Below are positions 56,901 through 64,000 of a stretch of DNA of 64,000 bases, one piece after another (positions within the stretch are counted from its first letter, which is position 1; every line of letters begins with the position of its first letter). The notes under the pieces are model-generated. The model was not told where the DNA came from. It ran no database searches and worked only from the letters and a program-made list of their open reading frames with translations. The translations under genes were made by a program, and so were the position numbers. Origin of the DNA: Serripes groenlandicus (taxonomy: Eukaryota; Mollusca; Bivalvia; Cardiida; Cardiidae); contig JASEVX010000035.1 of the NCBI GenBank assembly GCA_031761405.1, forward strand, positions 1,044,936 through 1,108,935, read 5' to 3'.

Positions 56901-59900
56901 CTATATTCCAAGTTTCAATAAATTCCTTTAAGTACTTTCTTAGTTCTGCTATGGAGAAAGTTTACACTATTAAAATATTGAACAAGGGGAGATAAATCAT
57001 AATTATTGCAAGGTGCACAACTTCACATTGCCATCTATCTAAATTCCAAGTTTCAATAAATTCCTTCAAGTAGTTTCTGAGTTCTACTCTGGACAAAGTT
57101 TACACTATTAAAATATTGAACAAGGGGGAGATAACTCATAATTATTGCAAGGTGCACAACTTCACATTGCCATCTATCTATGTTTCAAGTTTCAATAAAT
57201 TCCTTCAAGTAGTTTCTGAGTTCTGCTCTGGACAAAGTTTACACTATTAAAATATTGAACAAGGGGGAGATAACTCATAATTATTGCAAGGTGCACAACT
57301 TCACATTGCCATCTATCTATATTCCAAGTTTCAATAAATTCCTTCAAGTAGTTTCTGAGTTCTGCTCTGGACAAAGTTTTCACAATTAAAATATTGAACA
57401 AGGGGGAGATAACTCCGTTATGGTCGGAACATGGGTTCTGCACATCGCCTTCGTGAGGTGAACATCTGACACAAGTTTCATGAAAATCCTTCAAGCCGTT
57501 TTGGAGATATGGAGCGGACACGAAAAACAGGCTCAAACCTTTGACCTTCAAGCCTGACCTTGACCTTGAACCGGTATGGTCGGAACATGGGTTCTGCACA
57601 TCGCCTTCGTGAGGTGAACATCTGACACAAGTTTCATGAAAATTCTTCAAGCCGTTTTGGAGATATGGAGCGGACACGAAATTAAGGCTCAAACCTTTGA
57701 CCTTCAAGTCTGACCTTGACATTGAACCTGTATGGTCGGGACATGGGTTCTGCACATCGCCTTCATGAGGTGAACATCTGACACAAGTTTCATGAAAATC
57801 CTTCAAGCCGTCTTGGAGATATGGAGCGGACACGATTTCGGACAGACGGACAGACAGACAGACAGACAGAAGGATAGACAGACAGACGCCCAGGACAAAA
57901 ACAATATATCTCCCCTGTATACAGGGGGAGACATAATTATAACTTATAACAGATACAGATATTGGCACTTGAACAAATATAGGATGAATTTAAGTCAATT
58001 GAACTCATGTTGTTAAAAATGTCTCTGGAACTCCCAAAGTATAAATCAATGTCAAGGTACTGAATGTAATGCTTGTTCCTCTGTTTTAAAACTAGACTGC
58101 ACAGGTACATTACGCAGATACCATACTATTGGTGTTCTCGTGAGACGGCTAAAGTTTTATACCTCACTGCAGTCAGGTTTCCAATGAACGTTTGGATATA
58201 GTTTTGAAGTTGGTTACACGAGAACGTGTACCGAACGCCTTCTCCTCCAATGATGCCATCGGTCAAGTTTCTATCAGAGAAATAGGCGGTGATACTGTAG
58301 TTCTGTGTGTAATAGTTTAGAGCATAGGTTAACAAATATATAATAGACATACACCATGATTCCATTTAACACTTATCTAAATTATAATACATCTGCAGAA
58401 GAAAACTTTTTGAAAACCTCTAGGCAAATCTTATGAATTTCTCTATAAACGATTGTTTGATTTTCAAAGGAATTTGAAAGCATTGTAGCAAAGGGAGCAA
58501 TTGCTCATCAATTGATTGTAAAACATGTATGGACTATACACACATGAATACATCATGTCGGACCAATGAAGTGGAAAATGGGGGTAATGCTCGTACAATT
58601 CGCTTTTATATTATATATAATATATAATATCAGAAATCTTTTAACCCTCTCCTAATTGTAGACAGATTTGGACGCATATGTAGGAATCGTCTGTTAAACA
58701 CTTTTCAGTAATTTTACTTCCATTCAAATTTATGGTTTGTTTTTAATATATATATGTTTACAAAGTCGTTTGCAGTAAATTTGTGTTGCACGAGGAAAAG
58801 GGTTAAGACAGAGATCGCCGAAGGGAGCTGGTTTTCCTAAGTATAGTGACGTCGTTGCCGGGACGTATTTTCCCTTTTCCCCCAGTGGGGTCTGAATGAT
58901 GAATTAAGGAGTCCACGGTCAACACTAGCAATAACTGTAGATTAAGCTTACTGTTGCAGAACAGTTTACGTACAGTACAACCTGCGCTAAAGACCACCTT
59001 GGAATAACAATTCCCTGTCTTAAGCAACTACACTTTTAGTTTCCAAATAACTCATGTTCGGCATAACTGACCCTGTAATTAAAAACTATCTGTGAACCAA
59101 GACCAAACAATTCTGTCTTCCCATGTGTGGTCTTTATACACAGGTTCCACTATGTACGTGTATATGGTTGTCAGGAGTGTTGCGTGTACTGTCCTGGTTG
59201 CCAGACGCTCCGGTGGTCCAAATGATGAATTCACGTGTCTGCGATCACCAAACAAGGATGAACGGGGTGAAAAAGCTTACCATAGAAGAACAGTTAAAGT
59301 ATACGTTAAGATGGTTGTCAGGAGTATAAGATGTACAGTCCTTGTTGCCAGACCCGTCATTATAGAAGGCCCTATAATTGACGAGTAAACCGGGATTTGG
59401 ATTGTTGAAGTGAATCGTTTGATTTGGATAACAAGCTGGATAAAACAAAAAGATAAAATGGTAGAATCATGTTTTAACAAGAGCGCCGCAAGCGAACGTC
59501 AACATTCGTCTCATTTTTTTTCTGAGTCGAAAAAGGTGCATAACTGAATAATTATTTAAACATGAATTATGTGACTTGATAAAGACATGCGTATTATTCC
59601 TAGGAATATGTGTACTAAGTTTCATTTGAAATTGTTGAACGCTTTTGAGCGATAAGGTAAGGTTTAAGTTTTGTGACGACGACGACGCTGACGACGCAGC
59701 AGACGCGGACGACGACGACGTCAAGGATATCACAATACCAAGACTAAGTTGTTCGAAAAACAGATGAGCTAAAAATCCATATAAAGTTTATTTTTAGAAT
59801 TACACGAGATAGTCTTGGGTTTCAGTATTTGCGACGCAGTATTAATTGTAACAATCTCATTAAAACCCTACCTTAACTTCGCTGGATTAGCAAACGCTCG

Positions 59901-62039
59901 TATACATGTACTGCGAAGGGTTTGATATAATTTTGCATAGTAAGGATTCGATACTTTGCAATGATTATGAGTTAATCGTTGGTTAGGGGCTGAAATAATA
60001 TATCAGACGTTAGTTTAAACTTATTTATTTTAAATCGATTGCGAAACAAGCTTTAAGCTTATATTAATCACGCTCGATGTCTGCTTCCTGGATACTTAAC
60101 CAGTACTCGCGCCGATTGTGTGGAAAAATCCCAAAGTCAGGACCCGCTCATCACGGGACTCGAACCAGGGACCTTTGATGTGAGAGGCCGACGCTCTAGC
60201 TCTGCACCACTGTCTTCCACACGGATATCAGACGTTGATTTGTATTGTAAAGAAAAACCGAACACCTGAATGATAGTATAGTAGCAAATGTGTATCTGCC
60301 ATCTGGCATCTATCTTTTTCAACCAATAAATATGTCTTGATCAAATGTTGTAGAGGGTAAAAAATGAACACTTCTGTTAAGTTCTTTATATAATTTAAAT
60401 ATTTGAACAATTTTGAAATAAAACCCATTAGGAAAATTCCTGTGAAGTTTTTGAAGTTGGTCCTGTAGTTTCGGAGTAGATATTGTTAAACGCTAAAAGT
60501 TTACAGCTGACGTCAACGCCGACGTTTCAGATGATTAAAAAAACCACATTTTCTCATAAATGTTACCTTTTGACGTTTCACCTTTCCCACATGATGATTT
60601 TCAAAACATCAAGCAAATCGCTATATATATGAAAGCAAAAGTACATGATAAAGGTAAAAGCATTGTTGAACAAGAGCGCCAAATGTCACAAAATACGCCC
60701 GTCCTGTTTTTTAAGACCAAGTATAGTGATAATTGGTTTGTACGTCAGTTAAACGTAGAGAGTGTACGCTGTTAGTACAGTTTTGGCCATTTCGAAGGAC
60801 ATAGGTGTGTAGTGACTAAGATAACGTTGTAAGTTATCAAACCTGACCAAGATATTATGCCCATCAACATATTGCCTAAATTTGGTGATGATCGGATAAA
60901 GGCTTCACAAGTTATTTAGCTGACAATACCAATTTTAGGTAATTTCTATAATTAAAGGGAAATAACTTTCTATCGACTGGAGCAATATGGCTAGTTATCA
61001 AACGTGTCCGAGATATTACGTTAAGAGCTGACAATACCAATTTTAGGTAATTTCTATAATTAAAGAGCGATAACTCTCGATTGACTTAAGCGATATGGCT
61101 AGTTATCAAACTTGTCCGAGATATTATGCCAATACACATTCTGACCAAATTTGGTGATGATTAGACAAAGGCTTTTAAAGTTATTGAGCTGACAAGACCA
61201 ATTTTAGGTTATTTCTATAATTAAAGAGCGTTAACTCTCAATTGACTAAAGCGATATGGCTAGTTATCAAACTTGTCCGAGATATTATGCCAATACACCT
61301 TTTCTGACCAAATTGGGTGATGATTGGACAAAGCTTCTAAAGTTAATGAGCTGACAAGACCAATTTAGGGTAATTTCTATCATTTAAGGGCGATAACTGT
61401 CGATTGACTATAGCGATATAGCTAGTTATCGAACTTGTCCGAGATATTAGCCCAATTCACATTCTGACCAAATTTGGTGATGATTGGACAAAGGCTTTTA
61501 AAGTTATTTAGCTGACAACATACTAGACGCTGCCCGCCCGCCAGCCCGTACGCCACAGGTAAAACTATAATACGATCCGTTTTTGTCAAAACGGGCGCCT
61601 AAAAAGGTAAGCTTGCACATTATGAGCAATTTTTCATTTCGTCACATTAGTTTCAAAAGTCGTCTTCTCAAGATTCTGACTGTATACAGCTATAATAAAT
61701 CCGATAACGTCATGATGTAATGGAGACCTTTTGAGTTGACCAATATTCTCTTATGTTGACGCTTTTTGACACATTTGCTGCAGGTGACTTTAGAAAAAGT
61801 ATTGTGTGACAAAATGAGTAATACTTCCTTTGCCTATATGATTTTAAAGTCGTCTGCTGAATATATGTTGTGAGAATGCTTCACAGAACTTCGAGCAACA
61901 TAATCAGGTATGTTTTTAAATTTCTAAATTAACTCTTAATTTACTCACTGAAATCATCCACCCGTTCTGGTGCGCCAGCCTCGTTTTCTTGTACTTCACA
62001 GAACAGTGCAGTCAAAACGAAAAATGCAAATCGCAACAT
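50857..62039 (-). CDS. Secreted/membrane ZP-domain protein gene (seven exons found)
   Basis: Seven minus-strand exons (61949-62039, 59281-59435, 58163-58302, 56498-56625, 53668-53746, 51227-51392, 50857-50986) join with matching phases at all six junctions into 296 codons. Residues 1-20 are a signal peptide (MLRFAFFVLTALFC). Residues 32-111 form a ZP-N subdomain with four cysteines (32, 64, 79, 111). Residues 129-255 form a ZP-C subdomain (cysteines 145, 183, 199, 241, 246, 251, 255), with the typical VTTATVGDILYFDI, VITNGC and VILTCTVKIC motifs. A polybasic RRRRR (259-263) stands where ZP proteins have their furin-type cleavage site, and several N-glycosylation sequons are present. Known for the family: the module polymerises into extracellular filaments or egg coats. 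The last exon(s), expected to encode a propeptide and membrane anchor, were not found. Confidence 0.9.
51227..51392 (-). CDS. ZP gene exon 6 (ZP-C core)
   Basis: Acceptor TTTGTTTCTGTTTCAG, donor CTTT|GTAAGT. It reads CSDETRLVSDFDTF, then VRYLYVDFYVFKFF and VILTCTVKICISGGCGF: the F.F.FF....V.L.C.V..C pattern that ends ZP modules. Confidence 0.93.
51468..51969. mobile_element. Foldback element in ZP intron
   Basis: A 21-bp perfect terminal inverted repeat, TATTGCATACTTTCATATTG plus T, flanks 460 bp. Inside, GGTCATGATTTTTCGATCATGACC is a palindrome at about 51514, and TGACGTCA occurs at about 51792. Confidence 0.7.
51978..52097. repeat. Hairpin with 31-bp perfect arms
   Basis: ATTGACCCTGTACTGTGAAA and the next 11 bases are exactly inverted at the other end. 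The loop has GCCTCGCAAGCTCGGCAACG, like the hairpin at 9049-9190. Confidence 0.85.
52098..52555. other. Intron, mostly unrecognised
   Basis: GGCCGAACCCACTTTGGCCA at about 52526 is a SINE-related fragment; otherwise nothing was seen. Confidence 0.35.
52556..52858 (+). mobile_element. SINE1, full length
   Basis: Head GAGCCCCGGTAGCTCAGTCG, B box GGTTGTGAGTTCGAACCC, tail TGGCGTTAAACCCC then AACCAACAAAC. Confidence 0.9.
52971..53130 (+). mobile_element. Short AACAACAGC / GAGCTAACAA element
   Basis: Nearly the same as the element at 49585-49757 (GCACCGCGTACGGCACAGAC, CCAGGGTCATGACAATAGCT). Confidence 0.75.
53439..53651 (+). mobile_element. PB2 MITE, full length
   Basis: TTAA at 53439-53442 and 53648-53651; left end CTCTTTGAGCGCCAAATGC, right end TTCGGCGCTGAAAGGG. 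It begins at intron position +16/17 after the exon 5 donor. Confidence 0.92.
53668..53746 (-). CDS. ZP gene exon 5
   Basis: Acceptor TTTTTTCTTTTCAG, donor ACGG|GTATGT. It reads VYTITVKPLSCVASGGNDTH and ends VITNG, the LI.NGC motif being completed across the junction. It is only 79 bp long and lies between two PB2 MITEs in opposite orientation. Confidence 0.9.
53825..53996 (-). mobile_element. PB2 MITE, shortened at the centre
   Basis: TTAA at 53825-53828 and 53993-53996; left end CCCTTTCAACGCCGAATTG, right end TTTGGCGCTGAAAGAG. One half of the central hairpin is deleted. It lies 76 bp upstream of the exon 5 acceptor, in the opposite orientation to the copy at 53439. Confidence 0.9.
54000..54090 (+). 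mobile_element. PB1 MITE fragments
   Basis: GACTTGAAAACATTATGCCA and GTCATCTACTGCATATTTG without ends. Confidence 0.4.
54110..56250. repeat. 37-bp minisatellite in ZP intron 4
   Basis: The basic unit is TCTATTTATCGAAAGTGTTG followed by ATGCTCCATTCACATTG. A 38-bp variant with TATATTAATCGAAAAATGTT forms its own run at about 54565-54780. The right part is organised as an 80-bp higher-order repeat. Confidence 0.93.
55309..56188. repeat. 80-bp higher-order repeat, 11 identical copies
   Basis: Each 80-bp unit joins two diverged 37-bp-type monomers (TCTATTTCTATTTATGGAAA and TTTTTTATATATCGAAAGTT). All 11 units (880 bp) read the same, so the expansion is recent or the array is being homogenised. The repeated 67-codon frames it produces are artefacts. 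Confidence 0.97.
56498..56625 (-). CDS. ZP gene exon 4 (linker and start of ZP-C)
   Basis: Acceptor TTTTCGTTTTTCAG, donor CCAA|GTAATT. It reads VNHTVESFTPEHDLTCRF and on to TATVGDILYFDIGVP, the V.VG..LYF pattern of ZP-C. Confidence 0.9.
56780..57933. mobile_element. TA-flanked element with two tandem cores
   Basis: Ends TGTCTCCCCATTGCAG and, inverted, TGTCTCCCCCTGTATACAG; TA flanks both sides (56778-56779, 57934-57935). Inside are about four copies of a ~141-bp unit with AAAATATTGAACAAGGGGGA and three copies of a ~157-bp unit with GGTCGGAACATGGGTTCTGC. A (GACA)n microsatellite follows at 57838-57895. It lies in ZP intron 3. Confidence 0.8.
58090..58152 (+). repeat. R-family fragment
   Basis: GGTACATTACGCAGATACCA and TCTCGTGAGACGGCT, next to the exon 3 donor of the ZP gene. 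Confidence 0.5.
58163..58302 (-). CDS. ZP gene exon 3 (second half of ZP-N)
   Basis: Acceptor AACTATTACACACAG. It reads NYSITAYFSDRNLTDG onwards, with VRYTFSC containing the fourth ZP-N cysteine. Two donors are possible; only GTGAG|GTATAA keeps phase with exon 4, so the end is set at 58163. Confidence 0.85.
58390..58510 (+). mobile_element. PB1 MITE fragment
   Basis: CATCTGCAGAAGAAAACTTT and TAGCAAAGGGAGCAATTGCT, then truncated. Confidence 0.45.
58640..58806 (+). mobile_element. PB1 MITE, short
   Basis: TTAACCCTCTCCTAATTGTA to GAGGAAAAGGGTTAA, with TTAA at both ends; the hairpin is missing. Confidence 0.7.
58952..59238 (-). pseudogene. Duplicated ZP exon 2 relic split by a MITE
   Basis: On the minus strand the right part (59238 to 59157) contains TCTGGCAACCAGGACAGTAC and ACTCCTGACAACCAT, close to exon 2 (TCTGGCAACAAGGACTGTAC, ACTCCTGACAACCAT). 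In the matching frame it reads GASGNQDSTRNTPDNHIHV, against DGSGNKDCTSYTPDNHLNV. After the MITE the left part reads CGTAAACTGTTCTGCAACAG, then TAAGCTT, matching the end and donor of exon 2. The key cysteine of DCT is replaced by serine. It is a broken tandem duplicate, probably not spliced. Confidence 0.75.
58973..59154. mobile_element. Mariner-like MITE inserted in the exon relic
   Basis: 182 bp with ends CAGTACAACCTGCGCTAAAG and CATAGTGGAACCTGTG; TA on both sides (58971-58972, 59155-59156). Related to the copy at 16201-16374. Confidence 0.85.
59281..59435 (-). CDS. ZP gene exon 2 (first half of ZP-N)
   Basis: The acceptor is TTTTGTTTTATCCAG and the donor CTATG|GTAAGC. Two bases complete a Thr codon, then 51 codons follow from CYPNQTIHFNNPNPG to NVYFNCSSM. 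It holds three ZP-N cysteines and two or more glycosylation sequons. A duplicated relic of this exon lies just downstream at 58952-59238. Confidence 0.9.
59476..59775 (+). mobile_element. AACAAGAGCG / GAGCTAAAAA element
   Basis: Begins AACAAGAGCGCCGCAAGCGA, carries a (GAC)n-rich tract at 59678-59725, and ends GATGAGCTAAAAA. In ZP intron 1; no tandem core. Confidence 0.75.
59776..60124. other. Intron, unrecognised
   Basis: No repeat or exon could be supported. Confidence 0.35.
60125..60220 (-). mobile_element. SINE3-type tRNA-like head
   Basis: On the minus strand: CAGTGGTGCAGAGCTAGAGC (A box) and GGTCCCTGGTTCGAGTCCC (B box), then TGAGCGGGTCCTG. Confidence 0.6.
60221..60668. other. Intron, mostly unrecognised
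   Basis: A PB1 fragment is possible at 60580-60665 (CACCTTTCCCACATGATGAT); otherwise nothing. Confidence 0.35.
60669..61605 (+). mobile_element. Tandem-core AACAAGAGCG / CGCCTAAAAA element
   Basis: Begins AACAAGAGCGCCAAATGTCA. It then has about four copies of a unit of 150-180 bp with ATATGGCTAGTTATCAAAC, AGCTGACAAGACCAATTTT and ATTTGGTGATGATTGGACA, then a GCCCGCCCGCC tract, and ends CCTAAAAA. In ZP intron 1. Confidence 0.7.
61606..61885 (+). mobile_element. PB1 MITE fragments
   Basis: TTATGAGCAATTTTTCATTT at 61620 and a second piece with TTTGCTGCAGGTGACTTTAG at 61770; ends are lost. Confidence 0.4.
61949..62039 (-). CDS. ZP gene exon 1 (signal peptide)
   Basis: ATG at 62039-62037, 30 codons plus one base, donor TTCA|GTGAGT. 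The hydrophobic stretch LRFAFFVLTALFC is followed by an acidic segment with EVQENEAGAPE. Confidence 0.85.
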
Positions 62040-62245
62040 CCTGTTAATAGTAAAAGGTTATCACATTTTCAAGACTTTCTTTCTCTCAAGGTTCCAAGAT
62101 ATTAAATCATGTTTCCCGTGCTAATTTATCCAAAGCGGACACTTGTTATAAATGGAAGATGATAAAGATGAACCTAAGTCTGTATATCTACACAGTATGA
62201 TGGGATCATTCCCTTTCCTCTACCGAATAAATTTAAATGTTTGGC

Positions 62246-62486
62246 TTTCAACGCAGTTTTCAACAAATTTAGTTATATCACGGCGTTTCTTGGGTAAGTT
62301 ACCAGTACTACTGGTCCATTTATCATGACACCAGCTAGTTGGTCGTAATGGTACCCCACACTCATGAGCGGCAAAACGGAAAGTCATTATTTCTATTTTT
62401 AAAGTATTTGCTATGACAAGGACGGGTATCGAACCATGGACCTCCTGTACCGAGGCGGACAATTCAACACTTTGCAACAAAGGCAT
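62246..62486 (-). mobile_element. SINE2, nearly full length
   Basis: Minus strand: AACGCAGTTTTCAACAAATT tail, GGCGTTTCTTGGGTAAGTTA body, head GGGTATCGAACCATGGACC. It lies about 200 bp upstream of the ZP start codon and so may be in the promoter region. Confidence 0.8.
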
Positions 62487-62599
62487 CTACCGAATTGAAG
62501 TGTAATATATCGTTTCAGAACATCTGTAGAGTGAGAACAATGTTCGGACAACAGTTTAATTTCTTTTAAATTACCGATACGGTTATAAGCTTCTCCTGG

Positions 62600-62817
62600 T
62601 TAACTCTTTCAGCGCCAAAGGCAATATTGAGATTTTTGCAACCATACAGATTCAGGCGAGTCTGAGTCAGCTCGTAACGAGCTGTCACCAGAAATCAGCA
62701 TTATTTAACCTTTTAGTTATCAAAATAGTCCAAAACTGTTTTTACATGAGACATGGAGACGCCCAATTCTGAACATGGAAGAGACTACTTTAAATAATTC
62801 GGCGCTGAAAGAGTTAA
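62600..62817 (+). mobile_element. PB2 MITE, full length
   Basis: TTAA at 62600-62603 and 62814-62817; ends CTCTTTCAGCGCCAAAGGC and TTCGGCGCTGAAAGAG; centre GCTCGTAACGAGC. Confidence 0.92.
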
Positions 62818-63119
62818 AGCCCATCAGTCGTGATGCTATCCCGACGGAGGGATGCCACACCCACCATTCTTTAAAATTATTTGGTAGGACCTGAACAAAT
62901 ATGGTTGACCAATGGCTACCTTAGGTCCGACTCTTATCCCAGTTAGTGTTTTTTTTTTTGTATTTTTATATTTTATTCAAATATTCAAACATTACAATTA
63001 GCAATGTAATTTATATCAAAACAATAAGATGAGCTAGATGGAAGAGATGAGACAGAGGCAGAGACAGAGACAGAAAGTTATCCCAGTTAGTGTTAGTGAG
63101 TTACTCTTTCCAAGGTATA

Positions 63120-63315
63120 GAAATATTTTGACAGAATTGCATTATTCGTCTTGGCAAATGAAGGAATTGCTCATGATAAGCAATGTGTCCTTTTGTCGAA
63201 ATCTTTGAACTATTTTCAGTCCTTACACTTTCATTTAAAGAGAATATCGACATGTTTGCCAACTTATTATCTACGTCGTCTGCTGCAAAATTGTTGTCAG
63301 TGGAAAGAAATTAAC
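63120..63315 (+). mobile_element. PB1 MITE, ends decayed
   Basis: TTGCTCATGATAAGCAA hairpin, TACGTCGTCTGCTGCAAAAT, and a GTGGAAAGAAATTAA end. Confidence 0.55.
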
Positions 63316-63379
63316 CAATACCTTCTCAGAGAGCCTACTTAATATGACAAAGACAAAACACCTACCTCATAATAAAGTG

Positions 63380-63872
63380 CATCCTCGGAACCCAGGCTAT
63401 TCATAACATATATGATACCCTGGGCAAATTGGCTAGCGAAATTTCGTAAAGCGTGCACCTCGATTTTCTCCGTAACTACGAGGGGTGTTCGGAAAGTTTC
63501 GGGACAAGTGCCGTAACATTTTTTTTTAAATATGCGTACACACTTCTTTCAACATACATAGCTCTATATAACTAACGTCTTATTTTTAATTTTGTAATTT
63601 TGCTTTTGAAAATGAATAAATGGTATATAAAGCTATGTATGTTTAAAGAATTGTGTTCAATTATAAACAAATAAGAATGTTAAGGCACGTGTCCCGATAC
63701 TTTCCGAACACCCCTCGTACACTGTTATTACTGTACATCGCCTGAAATTTGTAGCATGCAACCAATCAAGCGGCTGGATTTCACCTCATGAATTATTCAT
63801 GACTACGAAGTTTCGCTAGCCAATTTGCCCAGGGTATCATATGTGTTATGAATAGCCTGGGTACCGAGGATG
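63380..63872. mobile_element. MULE-type foldback MITE with nested mariner MITE
   Basis: CATCCTCGGAACCCAGGCTA is inverted as TAGCCTGGGTACCGAGGATG; arms are about 70 bp. Exact 9-bp AATAAAGTG duplications flank it (63371-63379, 63873-63881). Confidence 0.9.
63479..63717. mobile_element. Mariner-like MITE, 239 bp
   Basis: CGAGGGGTGTTCGGAAAGTT is inverted as ACTTTCCGAACACCCCTCG, with TA on each side (63477-63478, 63718-63719). These ends are typical of Tc1/mariner elements. It sits inside the MULE-type MITE. Confidence 0.92.
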
Positions 63873-64000
63873 AATAAAGTGTTACCCTTTCACCACCGTC
63901 AGTCAACGCTGTAGTGTTTCTTAGCGACTGCTACGTGTACCGAGTTAAGCTATGGTTGTCCGTGAACGCGGGATAATAGAAACTCAGGTGCACGCACGTG

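Noticed and set aside
57192..57968. 258-codon minus-strand frame with repeated CVRCSPHEGDV segments
   Set aside because: It falls in the ~157-bp tandem core of a transposable element and runs into its microsatellite; the repeat, not a gene, keeps it open.
59092..59388. Plus-strand frame opposite the ZP exon 2 and its relic
   Set aside because: It is the antisense of ZP coding sequence and a MITE; the minus strand has the splice sites and domain motifs.

Overview
The window looks like nuclear DNA from a bivalve mollusc. Genes are split by introns with GT..AG borders, the DNA is AT-rich, and intergenic and intronic space is packed with short foldback DNA transposons, tRNA-derived SINEs and minisatellites. 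Elements beginning AACAAGAG and ending GAGCTAAAAA, and elements with tandem cores next to GACA/GACG microsatellites, are typical of bivalve genomes. The species cannot be fixed from sequence alone; a dreissenid or other heterodont bivalve is a guess. A 200-base run of N at 36301-36500 shows this is a scaffold.

Three protein-coding genes can be supported. (1) On the + strand, four exons between 6229 and 13582 join in phase and encode the C-terminal 157 residues of a multi-pass membrane protein; its 5' end was not found. (2) At 36623-38473 (+) one exon encodes a 616-residue TRIM-like protein: RING, three B-box-like zinc modules and an NHL-like propeller. (3) On the - strand, seven exons between 62039 and 50857 join in perfect phase and encode a signal peptide plus a complete zona pellucida (ZP) module followed by a basic RRRRR cleavage site; the membrane anchor exon was not found. 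A duplicated ZP-N exon, broken by a small transposon, lies at 58952-59238. None of the three genes is an obvious partner of another.

Layout: 980-4024 Mutator-like transposon with very long terminal inverted repeats; 5.4-13.6 kb membrane-protein gene with introns full of TTAA-flanked MITEs and a 176-bp tandem element; 13.6-20 kb MITE clusters and nested SINEs; 21.3-26.5 kb SINE-derived 75-bp satellite (30 copies) and a triplicated tRNA-Glu locus; 26.8-33 kb nested MITEs and SINEs; 33.2-36.5 kb 35-bp minisatellite, GA microsatellite and gap; 36.6-38.5 kb TRIM-like gene; 39-50 kb SINEs, MITEs and a 2.3-kb inverted-repeat satellite; 50.8-62.0 kb ZP gene, whose introns hold an 80-bp higher-order repeat array and several elements; 62.2-64 kb SINE and nested MITEs.

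The most notable non-genic signals are: three foldback MITE families with different ends that share a GCTC-N5-GAGC hairpin tip (with paired changes to GCAC/GTGC); MITEs lying within about 20 bp of splice sites; a SINE whose body was amplified into a satellite; and one tandem-core element family that has inserted into a MITE. All calls come from reading the sequence; no database search was run.
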